From Scytonema millei VB511283 (GTDB lineage: Bacteria > Cyanobacteriota > Cyanobacteriia > Cyanobacteriales > Chroococcidiopsidaceae): a DNA stretch of 64,000 bases. The notes under the pieces were generated by a model. The model did not search any database and was not told where the DNA came from. It saw only the letters and a list, made by a program, of their open reading frames with translations. The position numbers and the translations under genes are program-made. The stretch is from the NCBI RefSeq assembly GCF_000817735.3, contig NZ_JTJC03000001.1, positions 1,479,635 to 1,543,634 on the forward strand, written 5' to 3'. This document shows, piece after piece, positions 46,707 through 55,771 of the stretch; the stretch's first letter is position 1; every line of letters starts with the position of its first letter.

Positions 46707-47405
46707 TGGCTTTTATCTCTAGCGTTTTTTTATTTGTTTATACTATTTTTTAAGCTGGAAGTGCTAATGTTCTAGCAACTAATAGCTATCAGATTTAGTG
46801 ATTTGACAAAATTATATCGCTCAATGCAGGTGCGAATTATTTCGTTGGTCATCTCCACTATTTCACTAGCGATCGCTGAATGCCAACTGCTTTATTAAAA
46901 TTTTATTAAAATCAATTGTTTGCTTGAAGATTGGTTTTTAATCGCTAAAATTAGGCAATTTTACAGTTGTTTTAAATTAAAAGGTATATAACATCTGTAG
47001 ATTCCCTAAATTTACTGAAGCTCAGCAGTTAAAATTGAGGAATGCATTGAATCTAAATAGCGATCGCCCAATTAATCTTTGTAACAGGTTAAGAAAAAAT
47101 ACTAGAGAAAATACTGAGCCTAAAATAAAGAATCTTACTAACTCTAGTTTCAGTATAATAAATTGCGATTAAATACCGAATTTCTACTTACTTTAGTTGA
47201 AAACCTCAAAAGGAAAACTCCATTGGGGGAGAGTGTCTCTCTATCATGGAATGAAAGTTTCAGGATGTTTACTATTACACTCTGACTCTAGTTTGTGTCA
47301 AATTATATTGACTATGAATATTCTAGAACCACTTTGCTCGTCAGACAGAATTGCTTAGTACGATTTATCGAGTTGAGATCGAATAGCCAAATTTTATAGA
47401 AGATT
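46707..47405. other. Divergent regulatory region between the kinase/A-T-R and GGDEF-EAL/PPTase operons
   Basis: These 699 bases are strongly A+T-rich with no reading frame I would support. They contain the two divergent promoters. Direct repeats of ATTTTATTAAA near 46895-46912 and a purine-rich GGGGGAGAGTGTCTCTC stretch near 47225 stand out. No known operator is recognised. Confidence 0.45.
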
Positions 47406-49784
47406 ATGGAGAAGTTAGAGTTAAATCAGTCCTTACCTGCGAATATAGATCCTAGCTGTCATTGCTCTTACACTAACTTTGACGCTCAACTGAAACTGCC
47501 GTCTCATCCAGCTAGTACTGTGAATATATCGCGGAAATTCACAGCCTTACAAGTTGCAATCGTACTATTCCTAGCGTGCAATTTGATGACTTTTGGCTGC
47601 ATACTCTATCTTCTGTCACATAGTCGCTACGGTGCTATCAGTCAGGCGCTCGCAATCAGCTTGTTATCTATTTTAGCTAGTATTACAGTTCTGCTTGCTT
47701 ATTGGGCTTTCCAATCGCGACAAGAAAAATTACAGGAACGCAGCGTTTTCGATCTCATTACCCTACCAGCTTACTGGATTAATTCTGAATTAAAGATTCT
47801 TGCAGTCAATCAACATCTGGCTCAAAATCAAAGCTTGCGTACCGATGACTTAATTGGGCAGCATGTTAGTTTTTATAATTCAGATTGTCATTTTATTGAG
47901 TTTATTCAAGATTTTTTTTCCCAACGGGAACAAAGCATTTATAGAGAACTGGAGATTCAAACTGATACCTGTACTCGTAACTTGCTAATGGTGGCGCAAA
48001 AATCTGCGCCAGAAAATACTGCAATTTTGATTGAAATCGATTTGACTGCTCGTCAGCAAAGAGAAACATTACTACGAGAGAGCGAAGAACGCTACGTTCT
48101 GGCTTTGCAGGCTACCAATGATGGTATTTGGGATTGGAATTTAAAAACTAATGCGATTTACTTTTCTCCACGATGGAAATCAATGCTGGACTATTCAGAC
48201 AATGAGATGAACTCTTTAGATGAGTGGTTTTGTCGGATTCATCCTGGAGATGTGGAACGCATTAAAATGGAAATGCTCAATCATCTTTCCGAGCTAAATT
48301 CTAAGTTTGAGAGCGAATACCGGATTTTATGCAAGGGAAAAACTTATCGTTGGATGCTTAGCCGAGGAATTATTATACGAGATGTATCAGGAGAAGCATA
48401 TCGCATAGTAGGAATGCAATCTGATATTACTAACCGCAAAGTTACAGAAGAACAGTTACTCCATGATGCCCTACATGATGCATTAACTGGATTGCCTAAC
48501 CGAGTTTTATTTATGGATCGGTTAAGTCATGCAATTTCTCTAGCAAAAAGACGGAGAAATTATTTATTTGCCGTACTTTTCTTCGATCTCGATCGCTTTA
48601 AGCTAATTAACGACAGTTTAGGTCATTCAGTAGGCGATCAATTACTCATTGCGATCGCCCGTCGTCTAGAAAAATATTTACGAGTTGGCGACACTGTTGC
48701 TCGATTAGGTGGCGATGAGTTTACCATTCTATTAGAAGACATTAAGGATGAAAATGTAGCTACTAATATTGCCAATCGACTACAAGAAGAATTAACTCGC
48801 TCTTTCAATCTCAGCGGGAACGAAGTTTTTACTAGTGCTAGTATCGGCATTACTCTCAGTACTTTTAATTACGAACGCCCAGAAGATCTACTCCGCGACG
48901 CAGATATAGCCATGTATCGCGCTAAAGCTACAGGTAAAGCTCGCTACGAAGTCTTCAATACGACCATGCACACGCGAGCCGCTGCGCTCTTACAATTAGA
49001 AACTGACTTGCGACGTGGACTGGAACGACGAGAATTTCAATTATATTATCAGCCAATTGTTTCGCTGAAAACAAGTGCGATTACAGGTTTTGAAGCACTT
49101 ATTCGCTGGCAACATCCACAGCGAGGATTAGTTTCCCCAGCCGAATTTATTCCAGTAGCAGAGGAAACAGGTTTGATCGTTCCGATTGGCTGGTGGGTAC
49201 TACGAGAAGCGTGCCGTCAGTTGAGTGCTTGGAAGATACAATTTCCTGAATATCAATCGTTAGTCATGAGTATCAATCTTTCTGCCAAGCAGTTTACTCA
49301 AACTAATTTAGTAGAAGAAATTACTGAAATTCTACGGGAAACAGACGTACCTGCAAAAAGTTTAAAACTGGAAATTACAGAAAGCGTGATTATGGATAAT
49401 GCCGAAATAGCAACCACAATGTTGTTTCAGTTACAATCTCTGGGAATTCAACTCTCGATCGATGACTTTGGTACAGGTTACTCGTCGTTAGCCTATTTAT
49501 ATCGCTTTCCTACTCATACTTTGAAAATCGATCGTTCTTTTATTAATAAGATTGATATCGACAGCGAACAATTTGAGATTGTACGTACTATTGTCACCCT
49601 TGCAGCTAATTTAGGTATGGATGTGGTAGCTGAGGGAGTAGAAACCTTAAAACATTTAGCTCAACTCAAAGCACTCAATTGCGGCAGCGGACAAGGATAT
49701 CTCTTCTCAAAACCAGTCGATAGCCAAATGGCAGCAAAATTGTTACAAGAGCAGAATATAGTTGTAGATACAATACCAATATGA
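47406..49784 (+). CDS. Membrane-bound GGDEF/EAL protein with PAS domain (c-di-GMP turnover)
   Basis: The 792-residue protein has two membrane helices (about residues 45-65 and 75-100), a PAS-like region, then a PAS_3 domain (DGIWDWNLKTNAIYFSPRW). A GGDEF domain follows with RVGDTVARLGGDEF, so an intact active site and an RxxD product-inhibition site five residues before it. The EAL domain has FEALIRW, NLSAKQF, LEITESVIM and DDFGTGYSS, also intact. It could make or break cyclic di-GMP; both motif sets look functional. Its stop overlaps the PPTase start by four bases (ATGA), giving a translationally coupled pair divergent from the A-T-R operon. Confidence 0.93.
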   Translation: MEKLELNQSLPANIDPSCHCSYTNFDAQLKLPSHPASTVNISRKFTALQVAIVLFLACNLMTFGCILYLLSHSRYGAISQALAISLLSILASITVLLAYWAFQSRQEKLQERSVFDLITLPAYWINSELKILAVNQHLAQNQSLRTDDLIGQHVSFYNSDCHFIEFIQDFFSQREQSIYRELEIQTDTCTRNLLMVAQKSAPENTAILIEIDLTARQQRETLLRESEERYVLALQATNDGIWDWNLKTNAIYFSPRWKSMLDYSDNEMNSLDEWFCRIHPGDVERIKMEMLNHLSELNSKFESEYRILCKGKTYRWMLSRGIIIRDVSGEAYRIVGMQSDITNRKVTEEQLLHDALHDALTGLPNRVLFMDRLSHAISLAKRRRNYLFAVLFFDLDRFKLINDSLGHSVGDQLLIAIARRLEKYLRVGDTVARLGGDEFTILLEDIKDENVATNIANRLQEELTRSFNLSGNEVFTSASIGITLSTFNYERPEDLLRDADIAMYRAKATGKARYEVFNTTMHTRAAALLQLETDLRRGLERREFQLYYQPIVSLKTSAITGFEALIRWQHPQRGLVSPAEFIPVAEETGLIVPIGWWVLREACRQLSAWKIQFPEYQSLVMSINLSAKQFTQTNLVEEITEILRETDVPAKSLKLEITESVIMDNAEIATTMLFQLQSLGIQLSIDDFGTGYSSLAYLYRFPTHTLKIDRSFINKIDIDSEQFEIVRTIVTLAANLGMDVVAEGVETLKHLAQLKALNCGSGQGYLFSKPVDSQMAAKLLQEQNIVVDTIPI

Positions 49785-50590
49785 TTTGGCGTTTTGAAAG
49801 CCTAGTGTTGCCACAAAACGAAATTCACGTTTGGCGTGCTAGCCTCGGCTCAAACTTAACATATTTGCAGCAATTAGTTAAAACCTTATCTGTTGATGAA
49901 TTAGATCGAGCGAATCGCTTTCATTTTGAAACAGACAGAAACCGTTTTATTATCGGTCGCGGCATACTCAGAAGCATTCTTAGTTACTATTTGGATATTG
50001 AACCACACCAATTACAGTTTTGTTACGGCAGTCATGGTAAACCAGCATTGAAGACGTGTGACTTACTGCATTTTAATTTATCTCATTCCCAAGACTTAGC
50101 TTTGTATGCTTTTACGCGCGATCGCCAAATTGGGATTGACTTAGAATACATCCGCCATATACCTGGATTAGAGCAAATCGTTGCTCAATTCTTTTCACCT
50201 AGAGAACGCGCAACTTTTCTCGCCCTTCCTTCCAGCCAACAGCCAGCAGCCTTTTTTCACGGTTGGACTTGCAAAGAAGCTATCCTCAAAGCACTGGGAG
50301 ATGGGTTGTCACTTCCTTTAAACCAATTTGATGTTTCACTGCTGCCAGATCGACCTGCCCAACTACTCAGTATAAACGGCGATCGCGCTGCCGCAGAGCG
50401 ATGGTTGCTTCAGTCGTTTATCCCAGCTTCCGACTATGTTGCAGCTATGGCAATTGAGGGACATGACTGGAAGGTGAAATGCTGGCAGTGGCAAGGATTG
50501 CAGGTTAAAGACAGAGATGTCATTCTGCCTCTTTGTGAAGATGCAAGCTTTGACTGGCATTGTCAAGTTTATGGAGACAGCCAGTCGTAG
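49781..50590 (+). CDS. Sfp-type 4'-phosphopantetheinyl transferase
   Basis: The 269-residue enzyme moves phosphopantetheine from coenzyme A onto the Ser of carrier domains. Family motifs are visible: FIIGRGILRSIL, HGKPALKTCDLLHFNLSHSQDL, the Mg2+-binding QIGIDLEYIR, and FHGWTCKEAILKALGDGLSLPL. This is the type that activates peptide and polyketide synthetases (like HetI/Sfp). The A-T-R synthetase about 5 kb away, in a divergent operon, is the only carrier protein in the window and a natural substrate. The gene overlaps the c-di-GMP enzyme gene by four bases, an unusual pairing. Confidence 0.93.
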   Translation: MIWRFESLVLPQNEIHVWRASLGSNLTYLQQLVKTLSVDELDRANRFHFETDRNRFIIGRGILRSILSYYLDIEPHQLQFCYGSHGKPALKTCDLLHFNLSHSQDLALYAFTRDRQIGIDLEYIRHIPGLEQIVAQFFSPRERATFLALPSSQQPAAFFHGWTCKEAILKALGDGLSLPLNQFDVSLLPDRPAQLLSINGDRAAAERWLLQSFIPASDYVAAMAIEGHDWKVKCWQWQGLQVKDRDVILPLCEDASFDWHCQVYGDSQS

Positions 50591-50650
50591 AATTCTAAGA
50601 TTCTTGCTGTTAATTTTCAACTAGATTTCGGCGATCGCCCCAAATATGCA

Positions 50651-52144
50651 TTAATGTCGTTGTACTGGTTCTCTCGCAATATCTATTCGATCTGCAATTT
50701 TTTTGCCTCGATAACGGTAGCGCCACATGACGAAGCCAGTAACAAACAGAATTAGGGGTGCAAGTCCGACAAATACGTAAAGAATCCGGCTGGGTAGTCC
50801 CCAAAACGTGCCGTAGTGCAAAGGCGTAAAAGATCCGAGGACTGGCGTATCAATAAAATCTAATTCACCCACATTGAGAGCGCGGGCTTTCTGAGTGCCT
50901 GGGATGTCGAATATAGCCGGATCTGGAACAGCTCTGTAGCTCTGCGTATCATTGAAACGATTAAATGTAAATTGCAAGCGTTGCTCGTCAGTTATATCTA
51001 TCCCGACTTTCCCTAAAGCATTGATAGTAGTGCTGTTGCTAGCATCGGAGTCGAAAATCGGAATGCGATCGCCCTCAGCATCAAACCAATCACCAGTGGT
51101 TGTCAAGCCAAGATTGAGGATGTAATCAACATTGCCCTCAGCACCAGAAATTCCCTGCTGAAAGTTGTAGCCAAAACTATCTGATGGATGCGTGGTAGAA
51201 AAATTAGTCCCAATTTCAGTAGTAGAAGTAAATTCCTCTTGCGGTCTGCGAGTAATGAAGTTAATCACCCCACCACTTGCCCCTTCACCGTAAATCGCAG
51301 AAGGACCCCGCACCACTTCAATTCGTTCGAGCGCTCCTGGGTCGATCGTTCTTAAGTCTCTACCAAAGCCTGTAGTAAAGTTACTACTTACAGGCACGCC
51401 ATCAATCAAAACTAATGGATTGCGTCCCCGCAATGTTGGCGCGTAGTACTGCTGTCTGGGTGGTGTTAGATCAGGAACGAGTTTGCTGAGGATCTCGCCC
51501 AAATCTCTACTATTCGCTGTTTGTTTTTCAATTTGTTCGCGGTTAATCACCGTTACGCTACGAGGTACATCTTCGATCTGTTCTTCTGTCTGAGTGGCTG
51601 AAACGACTATTTCCTGTTCTTCCCCTTCCGCTGGTGTCTCTGGTTGTGCTGCATTTGGGGTAACTTCTGGTTTTGGCGGTTGAGCTGGAGTTTCTGCTGC
51701 TGGAGGAGTTGCCGTTGCTGGCGGTTGAGCCGCAGTTGTTGTAAATGTCGTTGCACTCAAAACCAAACCCTTTTGGCTTTGTCGTACCTGTACTTTCGGT
51801 AATTCTGTCTCGCCAGTCACAACAATACGGAGACTATTAGCTCCAGTCTCGCTGACTGTCACGGCTGCAATTCCCTTTACGGGGTTTATTTGTCGTAAAT
51901 TATTTCTATCTGAAATTTGTAATTGAGTATTGACAAGATTAGCAACAAAAGTTTTGCCAAAACTAGATGTGAAAACTTGCGGCGACTCGTCATCTGTCGT
52001 TTTTAAGACAATCTCTGCTCCTGATGCTGTCGGCTGAATTTCTACAGCAGTTACCTTGACTATATCAGCCCTTACTGGCTGTGCTGCAATAGTCACAACA
52101 ATTCCAGTCAGTCCCACACAACTGACCAAATGCATTTTATTCAC
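50651..52144 (-). pseudogene. TonB-dependent receptor fused in frame to a PepSY-type membrane tail
   Basis: The 497-residue reading frame starts as a normal cyanobacterial siderophore receptor: signal peptide, AMIN domain (residues 25-130), Pro-rich linker, and TonB plug (EEQEIVVSATQTEEQIEDVPRS, then LVLIDGVPVSS and IEVVRGPSAIYGEGASGGVIN). About 120 residues of barrel follow (to FIDTPV). The frame then continues from about residue 436 with LGSFTPLHYGTFWGLPSRIL and VGLAPLILFVTGFVMWRYRYRGKK. That is the C-terminal helix of PepSY-associated inner-membrane proteins. Full receptors need about 800 residues, so this one cannot form a barrel. The most likely origin is an in-frame deletion of the DNA between a receptor gene and a PepSY gene. 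Confidence 0.85.
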
Positions 52145-52251
52145 ACTATGTCCTCACGCAAAGCTACAGTAATTCGATACAGCTCAAGCGCAAGCTACAG
52201 GCTGAATTACTGAGTTTTCAATCTATCTTCAACTAGAAAAGTTTGTCATTG

Positions 52252-52274
52252 TTAATGCGATTTACTAGCATTAA
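52252..52274. promoter_or_regulatory. Candidate operator (inverted repeat) upstream of the receptor gene
   Basis: TTAATGC, a nine-base spacer GATTTACTA and GCATTAA form a perfect 7-bp inverted repeat, 108 bases upstream of the receptor start. The spacing and A+T content suit a dimeric regulator, and Fur would be expected for iron uptake. However, it does not match a Fur box I know, so the assignment is weak. Confidence 0.3.
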
Positions 52275-52403
52275 GTTTTAAGTATTTCACAACTGCTGCG
52301 AAAACAAGTGTTTTTTTATACAAAAATTCAAGATTGGGCAATTTAAAAGTCTAAAACCGATCGCAATTTGCGATCGGGTTTAAATGCATTATTAGCCTTA
52401 GTT

Positions 52404-53237
52404 CTAGTTGAGGACGAATCGCACTCTTAGCACGACGCGCCTTCCTCTTTTTAGGTCGTTATACTTCCAACGAGTTACCTGCTTGAGAGCTGCCGCATCT
52501 AAGTCTGCATCACCACTAGACTGTACTAACTGCGGGTTACTAACATTCCCGTCTCGATCGACAAAGAAAGCAACTTTGGGAGTGCCTTCCACTCCCCGCC
52601 TTCTAGCACTGGCTGGATATCTAGGCTCGGGACAACGGCGACAACTGAGAGTGTTGGAACCACTATCACCCGTTTCTCTAGGCTGTCTGACAGTCCTCGG
52701 TCCTGCTGCTACAGGAGTTCTGTTAGTATTACTAGGTGCTACAGAGGGTGCTTGAGGATTGCCTCTACCAGTTAAGACTTTTGTTTGTTCTGCCCTATCG
52801 CTCCTGAGATTCGATAGTTGACTTCTCAGCTGGGGATTAGGTGTAGCTACTGGAGATGGGGCAGGCGCGGGCGGCGGAGTCACAGCGCGCGGTACGGGCT
52901 TGGGTGTAGCCTTAATAACTTTTGGGGGGGGCGACTGGCGTACTACTCGTTGAGGCTGTCTGACTCTAGGCTGTTGTACCCGCCGTGGCTGCGGTTTTGG
53001 TTTTGGTGGTTCTGGTTTAGGTTCTGGCTTCTTGACCTCCGGTTTTTTAGGAGGATCGACGATAACAACTTCTATAGGTTTTGGCTGGGTGAAATTCCTT
53101 TGCCATAATTTATCAATACCTGCATATAGCAGACCGACATGCAAAGCTATGGAACCAACCAAGCTACAAGCTAAAAGAGTCTTCAGCGATCGCGCTTCTT
53201 TCTCTCGCTGCTGGATAGCAATATTATCAGAACCCAT
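52404..53237 (-). CDS. TonB-like energy transducer
   Basis: The 277-residue protein has the three-part layout of TonB. A short cytoplasmic start is followed by one helix (LLACSLVGSIALHVGLLYAG, residues 23-42). A long Pro/Lys/Arg-rich periplasmic spacer (residues 50-190; PKKPEVKKPEPKPEPPKPKP) comes next. The C-terminal TonB domain holds PEPRYPASARRRGVEGTPK and ALKQVTRWKYN. TonB couples proton-motive force from ExbB/ExbD to outer-membrane receptors. It is upstream of the truncated receptor on the same strand. No exbB or exbD gene lies in the window. A Cys pair CRRC precedes the C-terminal domain. Confidence 0.9.
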   Translation of the reverse strand: MGSDNIAIQQREKEARSLKTLLACSLVGSIALHVGLLYAGIDKLWQRNFTQPKPIEVVIVDPPKKPEVKKPEPKPEPPKPKPQPRRVQQPRVRQPQRVVRQSPPPKVIKATPKPVPRAVTPPPAPAPSPVATPNPQLRSQLSNLRSDRAEQTKVLTGRGNPQAPSVAPSNTNRTPVAAGPRTVRQPRETGDSGSNTLSCRRCPEPRYPASARRRGVEGTPKVAFFVDRDGNVSNPQLVQSSGDADLDAAALKQVTRWKYNDLKRGRRVVLRVRFVLN

Positions 53238-53319
53238 AGAAAATAGTTGCCAACAATTTTCATTAACTCTCGTTAGATTATGATGTTACGTTCCCCGTGT
53301 CAAGGGGTAATCAGTTGTC

Positions 53320-53387
53320 AGTGACTAGTGACTAGTGGCTAGTGGCTAGAAAAGATTCTAGTCACTAGCCACCAGCCACCAGCCACT
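53320..53387. repeat. Hairpin-forming repeats upstream of the TonB gene
   Basis: AGTGACTAGTGACTAGTGGC followed by the inverse TTCTAGTCACTAGCCACCAG around a short AAAGA loop. Same family as repeats at 21719 and 24298. Confidence 0.55.
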
Positions 53388-53402
53388 TAACAAATGACCA
53401 AT

Positions 53403-54098
53403 TCATTTCAATAAGTCTGCATCGCCTGGTTTTGGTTGAGAAAAGGTTGTTGGTTGTTGGTTGTTGGTTGGTGGTTGTTGGTTAGTGGTGGGAGGTGTGG
53501 AGGTTTCGGGAGTAAAGACATTAACTAGACTCTGTACCAAAGCATCCCGTTGCGTGCGATTGAGGCGGTTAATTGCAGCGCGATCGCCTTCTAGGGGATT
53601 TTGATGTAAGGTTTTTGCCCCTGAATACGTAGTGTCTTGAATGAGTTCGTTTGCACCTAAATAATCTGCTAGGGTTAATTTCCAATCTAGACGGTAGTTG
53701 GGCGCTCGACCTTTGACATAAACGTGATACTCAATTAAGCGGTTGACAAGAGTGCTATCTGAATTAACTTTTCCTGACTCTCTACTAACATATTTATTCT
53801 CTAGTGGAAGATTGGGTAGTTGTTTGTAAACTGGCTTCCAAGCGTCGCGGATGTCAGCTGCGGGTGGTTGTTGGGCAATTGCTGGTAAACTCAGAGCGAT
53901 CGCGATTAAGATCCCCCCAACCCCCCTTAAAAAGGGGGGCTTTGCTTCCTTAGTCTTATAGATCCCTCTCGATCTTCCTTGAAAAGGGGGACTTTGAGTC
54001 ATATTCTCCCCTTGTTTAATCAGGGGGGCTAGGGAGAATCCAGTTCCCCCCTTTTTAAGGGGGGCGAGGGGGGATCTAAAACGTAAGCTGAATCTCAT
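53403..54098 (-). CDS. Secreted protein of unknown function, signal peptide split by a repeat element
   Basis: The mature part (about 150 residues from AQQPPAAD) has PVYKQLPNLPLENKYVSRESG, LIEYHVYVKGRAPNYRLDWK and RLNRTQRDALVQSLVNVF, followed by a Thr/Asn/Gln/Pro-rich tail (PPTTNQQPPTNNQQPTT). I do not recognise the family. I start at the ATG at 54098 (MRFSLRF). Between this and the hydrophobic core LIAIALSLPAIAQ lie 56 codons from a repeat element (RSPLAPLKKGG to PPFLRGVGG). Removing these 168 bases would rejoin MRFSLRF with LIAIALSLPAIAQ, a normal signal peptide. Whether the split signal still exports the protein is uncertain. Confidence 0.65.
   Translation of the reverse strand: MRFSLRFRSPLAPLKKGGTGFSLAPLIKQGENMTQSPPFQGRSRGIYKTKEAKPPFLRGVGGILIAIALSLPAIAQQPPAADIRDAWKPVYKQLPNLPLENKYVSRESGKVNSDSTLVNRLIEYHVYVKGRAPNYRLDWKLTLADYLGANELIQDTTYSGAKTLHQNPLEGDRAAINRLNRTQRDALVQSLVNVFTPETSTPPTTNQQPPTNNQQPTTFSQPKPGDADLLK
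53910..54077. repeat. MITE-like element inside the signal-peptide region
   Basis: GATCCCCCCAACCCCCCTTA at the left and an inverted counterpart (TAAGGGGGGCGAGGGGGGAT) at the right bound about 168 bases, with further CCCCTT/AAGGGG units within. Flanking TAA triplets could be a target duplication, but using them gives 170 bases and does not restore the frame. The exact ends are therefore unsure. Confidence 0.7.
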
Positions 54099-54102
54099 AT
54101 TT

Positions 54103-54906
54103 TTAGAATTCGACAACAACTGGTGTATGGTCGCTAGGCTTAGGTAGCTTCCGTGGTGTGGGATCGATCCAACACGCGATCGCCTGCTGGTACAATTCTG
54201 GCGATAAGTATAGATGATCGATCCGCCAACCTAAATTGCGGCGGAATGCTGCGGTGCGGTAGTCCCACCAGCTATAGTGTCCGCCTTCTGCGATAAATTT
54301 GCGAAAGGCATCGGCAAACCCTAGTGCTAAAATCTCCCGCAAGGCTTGACGTTCTGGTTCTGATGCCATAATTTGACCTGTCAGCTTGTCTGGATCGTGC
54401 AGATCTCGCTCGTCGGGAGCAATATTAAAATCACCGCAAACACACATTGCCGGAGAAACGAGCAATTGCGATCGCAAATATTCCCGCAGGACTTTTAACC
54501 ACCCTAACTTATAATCATATTTTTCACTACCCACTGCCGCACCATTAGGGACGTAAAGATTAACGATGCGGACGCGATCGAGCGTACCTGTAATAACTCG
54601 CTTTTGCTCGTCTAAAGCTACGAGTAACTCAGATTCTACACTACCGCTCTCTACTAACAGTGGTGCAAACCCAGTACTCACGTCTTGTAACGGCTGTTGG
54701 CAGAGGATAGCAACGCCGTTATAGGACTTTTGCCCAGAAGTGTATACATAGTAACCTAGATGCTCGAAGGGCGATCGCGGAAAATCTGCATCTACGACTT
54801 TGGTTTCTTGTAAACACAGTACATCTACTGGAGTTTGTCTTAACCAATCTATCACCTGCTCTAGGCGGGTACGAACCGAGTTCACATTCCAAGTGGCAAT
54901 CTTCAT
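54103..54906 (-). CDS. xth: Exodeoxyribonuclease III
   Basis: The 267-residue enzyme is an exonuclease III-type AP endonuclease of the EEP fold that cuts DNA at abasic sites in base-excision repair. Motifs in order are MKIATWNVNSVRTRLEQVIDW, VDVLCLQETKVVD (metal-binding Glu), YNGVAILC, VCGDFNIAPDERD, WRIDHLYLS and the closing SDHTPVVVEF (catalytic Asp-His). All catalytic residues appear present and length is normal. The stop is four bases upstream of the ATG of the repeat-split gene, so the two may share a transcript. Confidence 0.95.
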   Translation of the reverse strand: MKIATWNVNSVRTRLEQVIDWLRQTPVDVLCLQETKVVDADFPRSPFEHLGYYVYTSGQKSYNGVAILCQQPLQDVSTGFAPLLVESGSVESELLVALDEQKRVITGTLDRVRIVNLYVPNGAAVGSEKYDYKLGWLKVLREYLRSQLLVSPAMCVCGDFNIAPDERDLHDPDKLTGQIMASEPERQALREILALGFADAFRKFIAEGGHYSWWDYRTAAFRRNLGWRIDHLYLSPELYQQAIACWIDPTPRKLPKPSDHTPVVVEF

Positions 54907-55033
54907 GTATTAGGAGTCATAAGGGCAGATTATCCGTGCTGCCTGTAGCTAGTACAAGTATCTCATTGTTAAAATACGCCCGTACAGGAGTCAGGAGAAA
55001 AGAAGAATTTAGAATTTACAATTATATTCCCCT

Positions 55034-55160
55034 GCAAGAGCTTCTCTTGCTTTTCTTAATGACATATCTACTTACCAAAATGCAAATTGTGAATTATATG
55101 AATCGTTCATAAGTTAAACATCAATACCAAAATCCAAACATCAATAATTGGTATTCTATA
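55034..55160 (+). pseudogene. 3' remnant of a tandem unit (DUF1816 array copy A)
   Basis: The segment CAAGAGCTTCTCTTGCTTTT, then ACTTACCAAAATG and GTGAATTATATGAATCGTT, matches the 3' flank of copy B about 452 bases downstream (AGAGCTGCTCTTGCTTTT, ACTAAAATGG, ATGAATTATATTAATCGTT). Only the end of the unit remains; no coding part is left. Confidence 0.6.
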
Positions 55161-55362
55161 ATGATGAGATGAAGAAATCCTGTGGTCGTTTAACACAGTA
55201 ATCGCGTTTTTTGTATTGTCGATCGCAGTAGTTTCAGTAGTCAGAAATACTTTAGCTTTTTCCTTCTTGCGATAGAAACCACATTTAAATAAAGCAACTA
55301 CAATATTTATCCAATGTGAGATTAAGAGCTGAAGTAAATAAGTGTTCATTAGGTTTTGGATA

Positions 55363-55490
55363 GAGCAGAAGACTAATTACTGGGTAGAATTCATCACCAT
55401 AAAGCCTCGTTGCATTTATTATTTTGTACTTTTCCAAGCCTGCAATGAAGCAAAGCAGCTCATCCAGGCTACATTGAAGACCCTTAGAAG
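55363..55490 (+). pseudogene. Decayed DUF1816 gene (array copy B)
   Basis: The sequence encodes TNYWVEFITIKPRCIYYF, clearly related to TDWWVEIITTKPHCTYYF of the intact copy at 55772. A one-base deletion (AAGCAAAGCAGCT versus AAGCAAAAGCAGCT) then shifts the frame. The next bases still align (CTACATTGAAGACC versus CTACGTTGAAGACC), but no product resembling the family would result. An upstream stretch of about 150 bases also aligns with the leader of the intact copy. Confidence 0.75.
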
Positions 55491-55771
55491 AGCTGCTCTT
55501 GCTTTTTTAATTACAAGCCTATTTACTAAAATGGAGAAGATGAATTATATTAATCGTTGTTACCTTAAATATCGATATCAAAAGTTAAATGTCAAAATTT
55601 AGTATTGTTTAGCAATTGTCTGAAAAAGTCTGTTGTCTCCTAGCACAAAAGTCACTTTCTTTTGTATTCTCGATTGCAGTAGGCTTAGTAGTTAGAATAT
55701 CTTTCTGCTTTCCTCCTTCTTACGAAAGAAGCCACACATAAGAACTGAAGTCACTAAAACATTCATTCAAT

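Larger units (their letters stand above)
54907..55771. other. Degenerate tandem-repeat region upstream of the DUF1816 gene
   Basis: No intact gene lies here. Three units with a period of about 452 bases can be traced, two of them decayed; they are listed as pseudogene and repeat entries. The remainder is AT-rich. Confidence 0.6.

Noticed and set aside
55107..55349. Minus-strand frame of 80 codons
   Set aside because: It runs through the decayed tandem array with no ribosome site and no recognisable protein.
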